A stretch of 64,000 nt of DNA from Buchnera aphidicola (Stegophylla sp.) (lineage in GTDB: Bacteria > Pseudomonadota > Gammaproteobacteria > Enterobacterales > Enterobacteriaceae), in NCBI RefSeq assembly GCF_005080785.1, contig NZ_CP032998.1, positions 230,679 through 294,678 of the forward strand, read 5' to 3'. Position 1 is the stretch's first letter. Every line of letters starts with the position of its first letter. Under the pieces are notes generated by a model. It worked only from the letters and a program-made list of their open reading frames with translations. It ran no database searches and had not been told where the DNA came from. The position numbers and the translations under genes are program-made. Shown here one piece after another: positions 21,367-33,131 of the stretch.

Positions 21367-22167
21367 ATGTATTTAATTGATTCACACTGCCATTTAAATA
21401 TTATTTTACATAAAAATAAAAAATATACAATAAGAAAAATATTAAAAAAAGCATATTGTTCACACGTAAAATTAATTTTAAACGTATCTACTTCTATTAC
21501 AGATTATTATAATAATTTCAATAAGTTTAAAAAATATCCTAATATATTGTATAGTTGCGGTATTCATCCATTATATTATAAACAAAAAAAACAAATATCA
21601 AAATTAAAAAATATTACATTAAATAATCATCGTATTATAGCAATAGGAGAAACTGGTCTAGATTATTATCATATAAATTTTAATAAAATTATACAACATC
21701 AATTATTTGTTAAACATATAAAAATTGGTATTCAGATGCATAAACCAATTATTATACACATGAGAAATTCAGAAAAAGATATTTTAAACATTTTATCTAG
21801 TACAGAATTAAAAATGTGTACAGGTGTTGTACATTCATATTCAAGTAATCTCGATACAGTTAGAAAATTATTAAATTTAGGTTGGTATATTTCATTTTCA
21901 GGACTGATAACATTTAAAAATGCATATGATATACATAAAATCGTTCAATTTGTACCTATCAATAAAATTTTAATAGAAACTGATTCACCTTTTTTAACAC
22001 CTGTACCATTACGAGGTAAAATAAATCAACCTTCTAATACATTTATTATTGCAAAATATATATCAAAATTAAAAAATATTGATATCCATACTATTGCAAA
22101 TGAAACAACAAAAAATTTTTATAAATTATTTCATATACCATATATAATAAAAAATACTATTATTTAA
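21367..22167 (+). CDS. ycfH: TatD-family metal-dependent hydrolase/deoxyribonuclease (YcfH)
   Basis: TIM-barrel hydrolase of the TatD family. At 266 aa it compares with 265 for E. coli YcfH. Metal ligands are visible in DSHCHLN at residues 5-11, [26 protein letters not shown] and the terminal [18 protein letters not shown] start; it follows holB by about 34 bases in the conserved tmk-holB-ycfH-ptsG order. The physiological substrate of this paralogue is uncertain. Confidence 0.94.
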   Translation: MYLIDSHCHLNIILHKNKKYTIRKILKKAYCSHVKLILNVSTSITDYYNNFNKFKKYPNILYSCGIHPLYYKQKKQISKLKNITLNNHRIIAIGETGLDYYHINFNKIIQHQLFVKHIKIGIQMHKPIIIHMRNSEKDILNILSSTELKMCTGVVHSYSSNLDTVRKLLNLGWYISFSGLITFKNAYDIHKIVQFVPINKILIETDSPFLTPVPLRGKINQPSNTFIIAKYISKLKNIDIHTIANETTKNFYKLFHIPYIIKNTII

Positions 22168-22226
22168 ATATAAAATTTATTATTAATATTAAAACATTTC
22201 AAGAAAATATTCAGGAAACTTATTTT

Positions 22227-23648
22227 ATGTCAACAAATATATTCGCAAATTTACAACAGGTTGGTAAATCATTAATGCTACCAATTTCCGTATTACCTAT
22301 TGCAGGCATTTTTTTAGGTATAGGATCAGCACATTTTAATATAATTCCAAATATAATATCACATATCATGATTGAATCTGGAAATACAATATTCCAAAAT
22401 ATACCATTAATTTTTTCTATTGGAATTGCACTAGGGTTTACTAAAAATGATGGTGTTTCTGCATTAGCATCAGTGATTTGTTACGAAATTATGATAAAAA
22501 CAACATCTGTTATAATACCAATTTTGTATCACGAAACAATTAATAATTTAAATTTTTGTGATACAGGAATATTGGGTGGTATTTTATCAGGTGCAATTAC
22601 AGCATATTTATTTAACAAATTTTATAATATTCAATTACCAGAATATTTAGGTTTTTTTTCTGGAAAACGTTTTGTTCCTATGATTTCTGGAATATCAGCC
22701 ATATTTTTTGGTTGTATATTATCTCTTATATGGCCTCCTGTAAATAATATTATACAAATTTTTTCTCAATGGGCTGCATATCAAAATCCCATGATTGCTT
22801 TTGGAATATATGGTTTTGTAGAACGTTTATTATTACCATTTGGTTTACATCATATATGGAATGTACCATTTCAAATGCAAATTGGAGAATATATTAATTC
22901 TACAGGACAAATTTTTCATGGAGATATTGCAAGATATATGGCTGGAGATCGTACAGCAGGAAAATTATCAGGAGGTTTTTTATTTAAAATGTATGGTTTA
23001 CCTGGAGCAGCATGCGCTATATGGCAATGTGCAAATAAACATCATAAATCAAAAATTGGCGGCATGATGTTATCTGCATCTTTAACAGCATTTTTAACCG
23101 GTATTACTGAACCGATTGAATTTTCATTTTTATTAGCAACACCAACATTATATATAATACATGCTATTTTATCTGGATTAGCTTTTCCAATATGTATTTA
23201 TTTAGATATGCATGCAGGAATTAGTTTTTCTCATGGGTTAATAGATTTTATACTATTAAGTAGTCGAGGTAATAAAATATGGTTATTTCCTATTATTGGA
23301 TGTTTATATGGTATAGTTTATTATATAATCTTTTATACTACAATAAAATATTTTAACCTTTCTACTCCAGGTCGAGATCAAAAGCATATAATTATGTATT
23401 CCTCTAAACAAATAGCACCATTATTAATATCAGCATTAGGAAAAACACAAAATATAGATAATTTAGATGCTTGTATTACAAGATTAAGAATAACTGTAAA
23501 AGATATTAATAAAGTTAATCAGGAAAAAATAAAACAACTAGGATCATCTGGAATCATTATTTCAGGACTAGGGATACAAATAATATTTGGAACAAAATCA
23601 GATAATATAAAAACAGAAATGGAGAAATATATGAAAAATAAAAAATAA
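22227..23648 (+). CDS. ptsG: Glucose-specific PTS transporter EIICB
   Basis: Imports and phosphorylates glucose in the inner membrane with EIIA-Glc, HPr and EI. At 473 aa it compares with 477 in E. coli. The hydrophobic EIIC domain covers roughly 1-385 with [14 protein letters not shown] and [12 protein letters not shown]; after a linker, the EIIB domain carries the phosphorylated cysteine in DACITRLR at residue 416. Shine-Dalgarno AGGAA upstream of the ATG. It feeds the glycolytic enzymes eno and pykA encoded in this window. Confidence 0.97.
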   Translation: MSTNIFANLQQVGKSLMLPISVLPIAGIFLGIGSAHFNIIPNIISHIMIESGNTIFQNIPLIFSIGIALGFTKNDGVSALASVICYEIMIKTTSVIIPILYHETINNLNFCDTGILGGILSGAITAYLFNKFYNIQLPEYLGFFSGKRFVPMISGISAIFFGCILSLIWPPVNNIIQIFSQWAAYQNPMIAFGIYGFVERLLLPFGLHHIWNVPFQMQIGEYINSTGQIFHGDIARYMAGDRTAGKLSGGFLFKMYGLPGAACAIWQCANKHHKSKIGGMMLSASLTAFLTGITEPIEFSFLLATPTLYIIHAILSGLAFPICIYLDMHAGISFSHGLIDFILLSSRGNKIWLFPIIGCLYGIVYYIIFYTTIKYFNLSTPGRDQKHIIMYSSKQIAPLLISALGKTQNIDNLDACITRLRITVKDINKVNQEKIKQLGSSGIIISGLGIQIIFGTKSDNIKTEMEKYMKNKK

Positions 23649-23815
23649 TTTTATTAAATATTATGCCTATAATATTCAAATCACATAATAGAGAATAAAA
23701 TATAATAATAAAAATAAATCAATTCATTTATATTATATCAATATCTACATAAATGAAATATAATCATTGTAAACACTAATATATAAAAATTATTCATATA
23801 AATAATATTCATGTT

Positions 23816-25210
23816 TTAACATAATGCATTTTTCACACATCTAGGAAAGGGTATTAAATCTCGAACATTTTTAACACCAGTAATATATGATAATAATCTT
23901 TCAAAACCTAATCCAAATCCTGAATGAGGTACACTACCATAACGACGTAAATCCACATACCAAGAATATTTTTTTTTATTTAAATTACATTCTGATAATC
24001 TAGATTCTAAAACCATTTGTCTTTCTTCTCTTTGTGAACCACCTAATATTTCTCCAATATCTGGAACTAATAAATCCATTGCAGCAACTGTTTTATTATC
24101 ATTATTTAATCTCATATAAAATGCTTTTATTTCTTTAGGATAATTTTTAATAATAATTGGAGATTTAAAATAATGGTCAACAAGATATTTTTCATGTTCA
24201 GACATTAAATCCATACCCATATATACAGTATGAGAAAAATTTTGATGTGATTTTTTTAAGATTTTAATAATATCTATATAATTAATATGAATAATTTTAG
24301 AAGACAAAAATTTTTGTAATCGATTAAAAATATTTTTATCAATATGATTATATAAAAATTTTATATCATCTTCACAGTCATTTAAAACAAATTTTATAAC
24401 ATATTTTATAATTTTCTCAGATAAAATTATAATATTTTCTAAATCAGAAAAAGCTTTTTCTATTTCTAACATCCAAAATTCTGCTAAATGACGCGTAGTA
24501 TTAGAATGTTCAGCTCTAAAAATAGGTCCAAAAGTATATACTTTAGTCATCGAACATGCATAAGATTCTGCAGTTAATTGACCAGATACAGTTAAAAATG
24601 ATTCTTTTCCAAAAAAATCTTTTTTAAAATTTATTGTTCCATCATGATTTACAGGAATATTATTTAAATTCAATGTAGATACTCGAAACATTGAACCTGC
24701 ACCTTCAGAATTTAAACTAGTAATAATTGGAGTAGGAATCCAAAAATATTTTTTTTTATATAAAAAATGATGTAATTTGTAAAAAATATGATTTCGAATT
24801 CTGGTAATCACGCCAATGAAATTGGTTCGGGAGCGTAAATGAGGAACTTCTCGCAAATATTCATAAGTATGTTTTTTTGCAGAAATAGGATAATGATGAG
24901 GATTATCAATCCAACCCAATACTTTAATTTTTAAAACTTGAATTTCATATTTTTGTTTTTTTCCTAAAGATAATATTAATATACCTGTTAAACAAATAGA
25001 ACAACCAATAGTTAATTTTAATACTTCTGTTTTATAATTGGGTATACTTTTTTTTACAATGGCTTGGATTGTTTTAAAACAAGAACCATCATATACATCA
25101 ATAAATGAAAAACCAGATTTTGAATCTCGACGACTTCGAATCCAACCAAATATTGAAATCACATCATTAATTAATACATGATTATTATGTATATCATTTA
25201 TTGATATCAT
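23816..25210 (-). CDS. asnS: Asparaginyl-tRNA synthetase
   Basis: Class IIb synthetase charging tRNA-Asn. At 464 aa it compares with 466 in E. coli. An N-terminal OB-fold anticodon domain (about 1-105, VFGWIRSRRDSK-like) precedes the catalytic domain with motif 2 RAEHSNTTRHLAEFWMLE and motif 3 GFGLGFERLL near the C-terminus. ATG at 25210. Convergent with ptsG; the genes usually between them are gone, leaving 167 bases. Confidence 0.96.
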   Translation of the reverse strand: MISINDIHNNHVLINDVISIFGWIRSRRDSKSGFSFIDVYDGSCFKTIQAIVKKSIPNYKTEVLKLTIGCSICLTGILILSLGKKQKYEIQVLKIKVLGWIDNPHHYPISAKKHTYEYLREVPHLRSRTNFIGVITRIRNHIFYKLHHFLYKKKYFWIPTPIITSLNSEGAGSMFRVSTLNLNNIPVNHDGTINFKKDFFGKESFLTVSGQLTAESYACSMTKVYTFGPIFRAEHSNTTRHLAEFWMLEIEKAFSDLENIIILSEKIIKYVIKFVLNDCEDDIKFLYNHIDKNIFNRLQKFLSSKIIHINYIDIIKILKKSHQNFSHTVYMGMDLMSEHEKYLVDHYFKSPIIIKNYPKEIKAFYMRLNNDNKTVAAMDLLVPDIGEILGGSQREERQMVLESRLSECNLNKKKYSWYVDLRRYGSVPHSGFGLGFERLLSYITGVKNVRDLIPFPRCVKNALC

Positions 25211-25346
25211 TATATTTATTACCTAATAGCATAACATTGATTATATAATACATAAAATATTATATATATTATAACATTTATGTATATTTAAAATATGAAA
25301 TATAAAAATAAATTCATATTTATAATTTAAATATATAATAAAAATT

Positions 25347-26306
25347 TTATTTATATACATTCACAGTAGTATAAAAAGATTTTACCATACACCTGGTTGA
25401 ACAATAACTATGATATTTGATATAACAATATTTGCATTGTATTACAAGACGATGGCAACGATTATAACTACAATTAATATAATTATCACAAATATTATTA
25501 CATTTATGGCATAAAGATAATTTATGATTAGATACTTTTTCCATCATACGATAATCAAATACAAATAATTTACCTTGAAACTGTATAGGAAGAAAATTTC
25601 TTTTTGATTCACGAATATAATTTATAATGCCTCCTTCAATATGATAAATATGTTTAAAATTATGATATTTCATCCAAGCAGTTGCTTTTTCACAACGTAT
25701 TCCTCCGGTGCAATATAAAACAATTTTATTATTTTTATACTTTTCTAATGTATTTAGCATATTTTTTAATTGTAATCGAAATGTATGTCCAGGTATGTGT
25801 ATTGCATTTTTTAATCTTCCAATATTATATTCATATATATTTCTCATATCTACAAAAATGGTACGTGAATTATTTAACATTTTATATACTTGAAAATATT
25901 TTAAACATTTTCCTGTATTATCATTATTATATTGAAAATTTACTAAACCATCTGAAACAATTCTATTACGTATTTTAATTTTTAACATCCAAAAAGATTG
26001 CGTATTATCTAAACTAACATTCATATGAATTTTTTGAAAATTGACATTTAAGTACTTTAATGATTTTTTGAATATATAATATTTTTTTTTTAAAACACTA
26101 ATTTGTGCATTAATACCTTCACGAGAAATATATATTCTTCCAAAAACATTTAATGTATTCAGTACAATATATAAATTATTTTTTAACGTCATTAAATTAT
26201 CTATATTACAATATTTATAAAAAGATAAATTAATTCTCGACTTATGAATAATTAATATATCATTGTTTATTATTTTCCTTGAAAATATATTACATGATAA
26301 TGACAT
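25347..26306 (-). CDS. trhO: tRNA uridine(34) hydroxylase TrhO (rhodanese family, YceA)
   Basis: Oxygen-dependent hydroxylation of U34 to ho5U in tRNA wobble positions. At 319 aa it is shorter than E. coli (350). The N-terminal acylphosphatase-like domain has FYKYCNI and FGRIYISREGINAQIS; the rhodanese domain has YCTGGIRCEKATAWM with active cysteine at 199; a Cys-rich C-terminus (CHKCNNICDN, CKYC) probably binds metal. The basic C-terminal tail of the E. coli protein (about 30 residues) is missing. ATG at 26306. It lies between valS and asnS, all on the minus strand. Confidence 0.94.
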   Translation of the reverse strand: MSLSCNIFSRKIINNDILIIHKSRINLSFYKYCNIDNLMTLKNNLYIVLNTLNVFGRIYISREGINAQISVLKKKYYIFKKSLKYLNVNFQKIHMNVSLDNTQSFWMLKIKIRNRIVSDGLVNFQYNNDNTGKCLKYFQVYKMLNNSRTIFVDMRNIYEYNIGRLKNAIHIPGHTFRLQLKNMLNTLEKYKNNKIVLYCTGGIRCEKATAWMKYHNFKHIYHIEGGIINYIRESKRNFLPIQFQGKLFVFDYRMMEKVSNHKLSLCHKCNNICDNYINCSYNRCHRLVIQCKYCYIKYHSYCSTRCMVKSFYTTVNVYK

Positions 26307-26483
26307 AAAAATTCCTATATAAAAATATACAGCTATGAAACTATAATTTTATAATTATTTTATATAATATTTAATAATTTCAAATTATTTGTATGTCTAT
26401 TAATATGATAATATGGTATAAAATATATTAAATATTGTAATGTTATCATGAAAATATTTTATTGTTTAAAAATAAATATGATT

Positions 26484-29126
26484 TTATAAAATAATAAAAA
26501 TTTTTATTTTATCTACTAAACCTATGATAGCATTTATTTTTATATCATTTATAGAAGATAATATTTTCATATTTTTAATATATCCTATCTTTTTAATAAT
26601 ACTTTTATTTTTAAATAAAAAATCATTTAATTCAAAATGAGCATTACTTATAAAAACACACAAAAAATAATTACATTTTAATTTTAAATTAATACGAGTT
26701 TGACGCATAAATAAAACAATTTTTTGAATTATACCCATAAAATAAATAATTTGAAAATTCATAATTTTTTTGTTAAAAATAGGTAAAGATTGTAACATAA
26801 TCGTTTCACCTACAATACTAAAAATATTTCTTAATTTTAACCAAATAATTTCTGTAATAAAAGGTATTATAGGATGTAATAATTTTAAAATAACTTCAAA
26901 AATACTTACTAAGGTCCATTGAACATTTTGAATGTCTACAAAGGAACCATGTTGTAATATTATTTTTACAAATTCTAAATACCAATTACAAAATTTATTC
27001 CAGACAAAATTATATATTTCATAAGTAACTAAATCAAATCTGTATAATTTTAAAAACTTATGATACATATTTATAGTATTATTTAATTCCATAAATATCC
27101 ATAAATCAAAAAATAAAAAATTTTTTTTAATATTTTTGATATTAATATTTTGAATATGTACATATTTTAAAATAAATCGACCTGCATTCCAAAGTTTATT
27201 ACAAAAATTTCTATATCCTTGTAATTTATTCATATCCCATTGAATATTTCGATTGATAGAAGATAAAGAAGAAAAAGTAAATCGTAATGCATCAGCCCCG
27301 AAATTTTTAATTCCATTAGGAAAATTTTTTTTAGTGTCAGTTTTAATTTTATGAAAAAAATCATCTTTCATTATATTATCAGTACGTTTTTTAAGTAAAT
27401 CATCAAAACTAATACCATCGATAATATCTATTGGATCTAAAACATTTCCTTTTGATTTAGACATTTTTTGACCCATATTATCTCGTATTAAACCTGTAAT
27501 ATATACTTGTTTAAACGGAATTTTTAAAATTCCAATATTATCTTGAAGACAATACATTGTCATCATAATCATTCTTGCAATCCAAAAAAATATAATATCA
27601 AAACCACTAACAAGAACATGAGTTGGATGAAAAATTTTCAACATCTTTTTTTGAGGCCAATCCAAAGCAAGAAATGTCCATAAACTAGAAGAAAACCACG
27701 TATCTAAAACGTCATGATCTTGTATCAATTTTTGATTATGTAAAATTATATGTTTTTTTCGCACAGTTTTTTCATTTTTTTCAACATATACATTACCGTG
27801 AATATCATACCAAGCTGGAATACGATGTCCCCACCATAATTGACGCGAAATACACCAATCTTGAATATTGTTCATCCACGATAAATACATATTTTTATAT
27901 TGATTAGGAATAAACTTTATTTTTTTTTCTTTAACTGCTAAAATAGCATGTTCAGATAATAAAGAAGTACGTAAATACCATTGATTAGTTAACATAGGTT
28001 CTATTTCAGAACCACTTCTATCTCCCAATAAAACTCTAACATTATCATAGAGATAATAATCTAACAAATTCGATTTTTTCAATAAATGAATTATTTTTTT
28101 CCTTGCTGTATATTTATTCAAATCGCGTAATTCATTAGGAACATATGAATCATAAATATTTGAAAAATTACCATGTGTATCATAAACATCAAGTTGACGA
28201 CAAATATTTCCATTTTTTTGAAAAATATTAATCATAGGTAATTTATGTCTTAAAGAAACTTCATAATCATTGAAATCATGTGCTGGAGTAATTTTAACAC
28301 ATCCTGTTCCTTTATTTATATCAACATAATTATCAGATATTATAGGAATATATCTATTTAATAAAGGGACTTTAACATATTTCCCAATACACCATTGATA
28401 TCGTATATCATTAGGATTAACTGCTATTGCAGTATCACCTAACAATGTTTCAGGTCTAGTGGTTGCAACAACTAAATATTTAGATTTATAACTTAATTGA
28501 TATTTTTCTAATATCAAATATTTAATGTACCATATTTGATTATATGTATTTTTAATTTCTACTTCTAAATCAGAAATTACTGTTTTTAATTTTATATCCC
28601 AATTAGATAATCTTTTTTTACGATAAATTAAATTATTTTTATATAAACGAATAAAAATTTTTTGAACATTATATGATATTTTATTATCTAAAGTAAATCT
28701 TTCTCTACTCCAATCAATAGAATTACCCAATCGTTGCATTTGATAATTAATATTATAATTTAATTTTTTTTTCCATTTCCAACATTGTGAAACAAAATAA
28801 TCTCGACTAATTTGATGTAAAGTCTTATTTTCTTTTAATTGAATTTTTTTTGATACCATTATTTGTGTTGCAATTCCAGCATGATCTATTCCTATTTGCC
28901 ATAATGTATTTTTTCCTTTCATACGATTATATCTAATTAAAATATCCATAATAGTCTGTTGAAATGCATGTCCCATATGTAAATTGCCAGTAATATTTGG
29001 AGGAGGTAAAATAATACAAAAACTACTTTTTTTTAAATTATAATTAGGTTTAAAGTAATTACAATTCTTCCAAATATTATATATAATTTTTTCAATATCT
29101 TTTGGATTATAATTTTTATTTAACAT
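26484..29126 (-). CDS. valS: Valyl-tRNA synthetase, shortened C-terminus
   Basis: Class Ia synthetase charging tRNA-Val, with an editing domain. I chose the ATG at 29126, giving a start MLNKNYNPKDIEKIIYNIW like E. coli MEKTYNPQDIE; a further in-frame ATG at 29198 adds 24 unmatched residues. About 880 aa against 951 in E. coli. HIGH-type motif NLHMGH, editing-domain VATTRPETLLGDTA and catalytic KMSKSKGNVLDP are intact. The protein ends shortly after the anticodon-binding domain with a much reduced C-terminal coiled-coil arm. Upstream lies a 0.6 kb gap where E. coli has holC and pepA. Confidence 0.95.
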   Translation of the reverse strand: MLNKNYNPKDIEKIIYNIWKNCNYFKPNYNLKKSSFCIILPPPNITGNLHMGHAFQQTIMDILIRYNRMKGKNTLWQIGIDHAGIATQIMVSKKIQLKENKTLHQISRDYFVSQCWKWKKKLNYNINYQMQRLGNSIDWSRERFTLDNKISYNVQKIFIRLYKNNLIYRKKRLSNWDIKLKTVISDLEVEIKNTYNQIWYIKYLILEKYQLSYKSKYLVVATTRPETLLGDTAIAVNPNDIRYQWCIGKYVKVPLLNRYIPIISDNYVDINKGTGCVKITPAHDFNDYEVSLRHKLPMINIFQKNGNICRQLDVYDTHGNFSNIYDSYVPNELRDLNKYTARKKIIHLLKKSNLLDYYLYDNVRVLLGDRSGSEIEPMLTNQWYLRTSLLSEHAILAVKEKKIKFIPNQYKNMYLSWMNNIQDWCISRQLWWGHRIPAWYDIHGNVYVEKNEKTVRKKHIILHNQKLIQDHDVLDTWFSSSLWTFLALDWPQKKMLKIFHPTHVLVSGFDIIFFWIARMIMMTMYCLQDNIGILKIPFKQVYITGLIRDNMGQKMSKSKGNVLDPIDIIDGISFDDLLKKRTDNIMKDDFFHKIKTDTKKNFPNGIKNFGADALRFTFSSLSSINRNIQWDMNKLQGYRNFCNKLWNAGRFILKYVHIQNINIKNIKKNFLFFDLWIFMELNNTINMYHKFLKLYRFDLVTYEIYNFVWNKFCNWYLEFVKIILQHGSFVDIQNVQWTLVSIFEVILKLLHPIIPFITEIIWLKLRNIFSIVGETIMLQSLPIFNKKIMNFQIIYFMGIIQKIVLFMRQTRINLKLKCNYFLCVFISNAHFELNDFLFKNKSIIKKIGYIKNMKILSSINDIKINAIIGLVDKIKIFIIL

Positions 29127-29733
29127 TTCATCTATTCTTATAAATTCATCATATAAATATTTTATTATGCAATATATAATTATATTTTTATTATACATAT
29201 TTAATAAATAATTATTTATTATAAAAATAGTTTTTATATCTTTCTTAATAGTTATAATATGATAATTATTCTATAAATTTAATAATATTCACAATGATAA
29301 TATAAATCATTAATATTATATAATAAACAATATAATATAATATTTATGAATAATCATAAAATATTATTCATGAAATTAATAATTTATTATAATGTTTTTT
29401 AAAATTACTTTAAATTATTTCAATGAACATATTATTAATTATTTAAATATCTATACATTGCATAACTAAAAATATTATATTATGAACATATTTATCATTA
29501 TATAATTAATACAGTTTATATTTAAAACATTTTTCATCATATAAATAAATAAATTTAAATTAACAAAAAATTTTAGATTTATATTTATTTTACAATTAAA
29601 TAATACATTTTAAATATGTTATATAAATTTAAAACTTTATTTTATTTACATAATATTTGATAAAATTAATAAACTTATTATCAATAATTAAAATTTTTGT
29701 TCAATTTATTAAAATTTTTCAATAGGAATTAAT
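29127..29733. other. 0.6 kb gene-free divergent region between valS and argI
   Basis: Pure AT-rich DNA with promoters implied for both divergent genes. holC and pepA, next to valS in E. coli, are not present and no remnant is readable. Confidence 0.5.
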
Positions 29734-30732
29734 ATGAATTGTTTATATAAAAAAAGTTTTTTAAAAATGTCAGATTTAAATCAAACAGAAATTAAAAAAG
29801 TAATTGATTTTGCTATTTTTTTAAAAGAACAACGGAATAAAAAAAAAGAAAGACAATATTTAAAAAAAAAAAAAATTGCTTTAATTTTTGAACAACAATC
29901 AACACGAACACGATGTGCATTTGAAATAGCAATATATGAACAAGGAGGATATTCTAGTTATTTAAGTCCTAAAAATATACATTTAGGATATAAAGAATCA
30001 ATTTTAGATACCGCTAAAGTATTAGAAAAAATGTATGATGGTATCCAATATCGAGGATGTAATCATAACAATATAAAACTATTATCTAAAAATATTCAAA
30101 TACCAGTATGGAATGGATTAACAGAAAAATATCATCCTACACAATTACTTGCAGATTTGATGACAATACAAGAATATTCACCTAATAAACCCATTAATCA
30201 TATTATTTGTGCATATGTAGGAGATGCGTCTAACAATATTGGGAATACTATATTAGAAACTGCTCATATTATGAATTTTGAATTAAGATTAATTGCACCT
30301 AAAAAATATTGGCCTAATAAAAAATTATTAAATAAATATAAATCAAATAATAAAATTACATGTACTGAAAACATTAAAGAAGGTGTTAAAAAAGTCGATT
30401 TTATTTATACAGATGTTTGGATATCAATGGGAGAATCTGATTCTGTATTAAATGAAAAAATTCTTGCTTTAAAAGCATATCAAGTAAATAACCAAATGTT
30501 AGAATTGACAAAAAATAATCATGTTCAAGTATTACATTGCTTACCAGCTTTACATGATAATAAAACACAAATAGGTAACAAAATATCAAAATTATTTAAT
30601 TTTCATGATGGAATTGAAATCACTAATGAAGTATTTCAAAAATATAATAAAATTATATTTCAACAAGCTGAAAATAGATTACATACTATAAAATCTATAA
30701 TGATTAAAACAATGAAAAATCAATTGATCTAA
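29734..30732 (+). CDS. argI: Ornithine carbamoyltransferase
   Basis: Transfers carbamoyl phosphate to ornithine giving citrulline, a step of arginine synthesis for the host. At 332 aa it compares with 334 in E. coli. Carbamoyl-phosphate loop STRTR at residues 56-60, HPTQLLADLMTIQE, ornithine/SMG region WISMGE and the catalytic HCLPA block are intact. The ATG follows an AGGA Shine-Dalgarno. Downstream the pyrB/pyrI (aspartate carbamoyltransferase) genes known from other Buchnera are missing. argF is the paralogue name; the two cannot be separated by sequence. Confidence 0.96.
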   Translation: MNCLYKKSFLKMSDLNQTEIKKVIDFAIFLKEQRNKKKERQYLKKKKIALIFEQQSTRTRCAFEIAIYEQGGYSSYLSPKNIHLGYKESILDTAKVLEKMYDGIQYRGCNHNNIKLLSKNIQIPVWNGLTEKYHPTQLLADLMTIQEYSPNKPINHIICAYVGDASNNIGNTILETAHIMNFELRLIAPKKYWPNKKLLNKYKSNNKITCTENIKEGVKKVDFIYTDVWISMGESDSVLNEKILALKAYQVNNQMLELTKNNHVQVLHCLPALHDNKTQIGNKISKLFNFHDGIEITNEVFQKYNKIIFQQAENRLHTIKSIMIKTMKNQLI

Positions 30733-31254
30733 TATATATAATAATATAATATCATTTTAATAAATAAATTTACATATATTAATATTAAATATATCAATAA
30801 CTCATAATATAAAAATATTACTTTAATAATATATAAAATGTAAAAAATTCATTTTAAAATATTTAAAATATCATAATAAAAAATAAATAATATTATTAAT
30901 ATTATAATAAATAAAATAAATATAAATTAAATAATTATATAATTATTTAATTTATAATATTATTTCATATAATTATATTATTGTAAAATGTTAAATATCT
31001 AAATAAAAATTTACAAAAATTATAATAAATTAAATATATTTCATATTGTAATTCCAGTTAACAAATCTATAATAATATGATACATATTAATATGTCATAG
31101 TATATTTTATAGTTAATAAAAAACTTTGCATATTATTATACAAAAATTTGTTTTATTTTTTATTATTACTTGTTATATCTTTACGGTATTTAAGAGTATT
31201 TTAAAATTTATCATTATAAATTAATTAAAACTTGTTTTTAATATCATATTATTA
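30733..31254. other. 0.5 kb gene-free convergent region between argI and deaD
   Basis: No gene or clear hairpin. As I recall, other Buchnera carry pyrB, pyrI and ridA here; this segment shows none and is too short for pyrB. Confidence 0.5.
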
Positions 31255-32907
31255 TTATTTTTTTTTATATCTTTCTAAATAAGTAAATTTATTAAGAATT
31301 CGAATACGGCTCAGATCATTTAAATTATTTTTAGGAATATTCGTAGACAATTCTATAATAGTATAATTAGAAAATATTTGAATATTACCAATATGATAGT
31401 TAGAAATATTCCCTTCATTTAAAAATGCTCCTACTATATGACGAACTTCTATACCATCATTTTTACCTAATTGGATACGATAATCACGCATTGTATCATT
31501 TAAACGATAATTCTTTTTTTTATCACATGTTATTTTTTTAATATTTTTTAATTTTTTTATATTATTAAAATTTTTATTTTTATTAGTATATTTTATAGGA
31601 ATAATTAATTGCAATATTTTTTGAGATATTTTTAATAACACTAAAGATAATATTTCAATATTGAATTTTTTATTAGGACATAATTTTTTTAATAAATTAC
31701 GATATTTATATAAATTATTATTATTTAAGTGATTAATTATTTGTAAATAAAATCTATCTAATTTATATTTCATTAATAATTGAGAATTAGGTAATTTAAT
31801 CTCTATAATAGGTTTTTTCAGCATATGCTCTATGTTTTTTAAGAACCTAATTTCTCGACGTTCAACAAATAATAATGCACGTCCCATTCTACCAGCTCGA
31901 CCTGTTCGACCAATTCTATGAATATAAGATTCTGAATCAATAGGAATATCATAATTAATAACTAGACTAACACGATCAATATCCAATCCACGAGAAGCAA
32001 CATCAGTTGCAATTAAAATATTTAACTGACCATTTTTAAATTTTTTTAAAGTATCTTCTCGGAGTATTTGATTCATATCACCATTTAATGCAGAACTATT
32101 ATAACCATGTTTTAATAAAATTTCAGACACTTCTAATGTAGCACTTTTTGTACGAACAAAAATAATTATTGAAGAACAATCTTCTAGTTCTAAAAATTTA
32201 ATTAATCCATTTGTTTTTCTTCCATGAACCATCCAATAATTTTGATAAATATTGGGTTTAGTTATAACATTGGAATGTACGATAATTTCTTTGGGATGAT
32301 ACATAATATTTTTTGAAATATTACGAATAGTTTCTGGCATAGTTGCAGAAAATAATGCTGTTTGATGTTTGACAGGTATTTTTAAAATAATGTTCTCAAC
32401 ATCTTCAATAAATCCCATTTTTAACATTTCGTCTGCTTCATCTATAACTAAACTTTGCAATTGTGATAAATTTAATGTATTACGTTTTAAATGATCTATT
32501 AACCGTCCAGGAGTACCTACAACAACTTGAGGTCTTTTTTTTAACGCTAATAATTGTGTTTCATATTTTTGACCTCCATATATAGGTAAAATTTTAATAC
32601 CTTTAATATATTTAGCAAACTCTACAAAGGATGTAGATATTTGTATTGATAACTCACGTGTTGGAGTCAAAACTAAAATTTGAGGATATTTCAAATATAA
32701 AACAATATTCTGTAGTAAGGGTAATGCAAAAGCAGCAGTTTTTCCACTTCCCGTTTGTGCTACACCTAATACATCTTTTTTTGATAATAAATATGGAATA
32801 CATGCTCGTTGAATAGGTGAAGGTTTCATGTATCCTAAATAATTTAAAGACTTTATAAGAAAATTGTTTAATCCTAATGTAGAAAATAAGTTTTTACTTG
32901 CAATCAT
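31255..32907 (-). CDS. deaD: DEAD-box RNA helicase DeaD (CsdA)
   Basis: ATP-dependent RNA helicase for 50S assembly and mRNA decay. From the ATG at 32907 it has 550 aa (E. coli 629); an in-frame TTG at 32925 adds six residues without support. Motifs: Q-motif PSPIQRACIP, AQTGSGKTA, PTRELS, VGTPGRL, DEAD, SAT, VATDVASRGLD equivalent ATDVASRGLDIDRV and HRIGRTGRAGR. After the core, a DeaD-specific C-terminal RNA-binding domain VRHIVGAFLNEGNIS is kept, while the Arg/Gly-rich tail is gone. Next to pnp as in E. coli, where nlpI intervenes. Confidence 0.96.
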   Translation of the reverse strand: MIASKNLFSTLGLNNFLIKSLNYLGYMKPSPIQRACIPYLLSKKDVLGVAQTGSGKTAAFALPLLQNIVLYLKYPQILVLTPTRELSIQISTSFVEFAKYIKGIKILPIYGGQKYETQLLALKKRPQVVVGTPGRLIDHLKRNTLNLSQLQSLVIDEADEMLKMGFIEDVENIILKIPVKHQTALFSATMPETIRNISKNIMYHPKEIIVHSNVITKPNIYQNYWMVHGRKTNGLIKFLELEDCSSIIIFVRTKSATLEVSEILLKHGYNSSALNGDMNQILREDTLKKFKNGQLNILIATDVASRGLDIDRVSLVINYDIPIDSESYIHRIGRTGRAGRMGRALLFVERREIRFLKNIEHMLKKPIIEIKLPNSQLLMKYKLDRFYLQIINHLNNNNLYKYRNLLKKLCPNKKFNIEILSLVLLKISQKILQLIIPIKYTNKNKNFNNIKKLKNIKKITCDKKKNYRLNDTMRDYRIQLGKNDGIEVRHIVGAFLNEGNISNYHIGNIQIFSNYTIIELSTNIPKNNLNDLSRIRILNKFTYLERYKKK

Positions 32908-33131
32908 GTAATGTAAATATTTCAATTAATGTGTAATAAAATGAGTTTATATAGATTATAATAAATTTATAACTTTATATATAATAGATACCTATAAACT
33001 AATTTAATGTAATCAATCATTTATTATATAATACAAAAACAATTTATATTTTAAAAATACGTTATATATATTTTAATAATCCTAATATTTTACAACTAAT
33101 CATTGAACAATATATTTATATTATGTAATAA

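Noticed and set aside
22840-23067. Second frame inside ptsG
   Set aside because: Shadow of the EIIC domain in another frame.
25682-25978. Overlapping plus-strand frames over trhO
   Set aside because: Antisense to the rhodanese domain; no start signal or family match.
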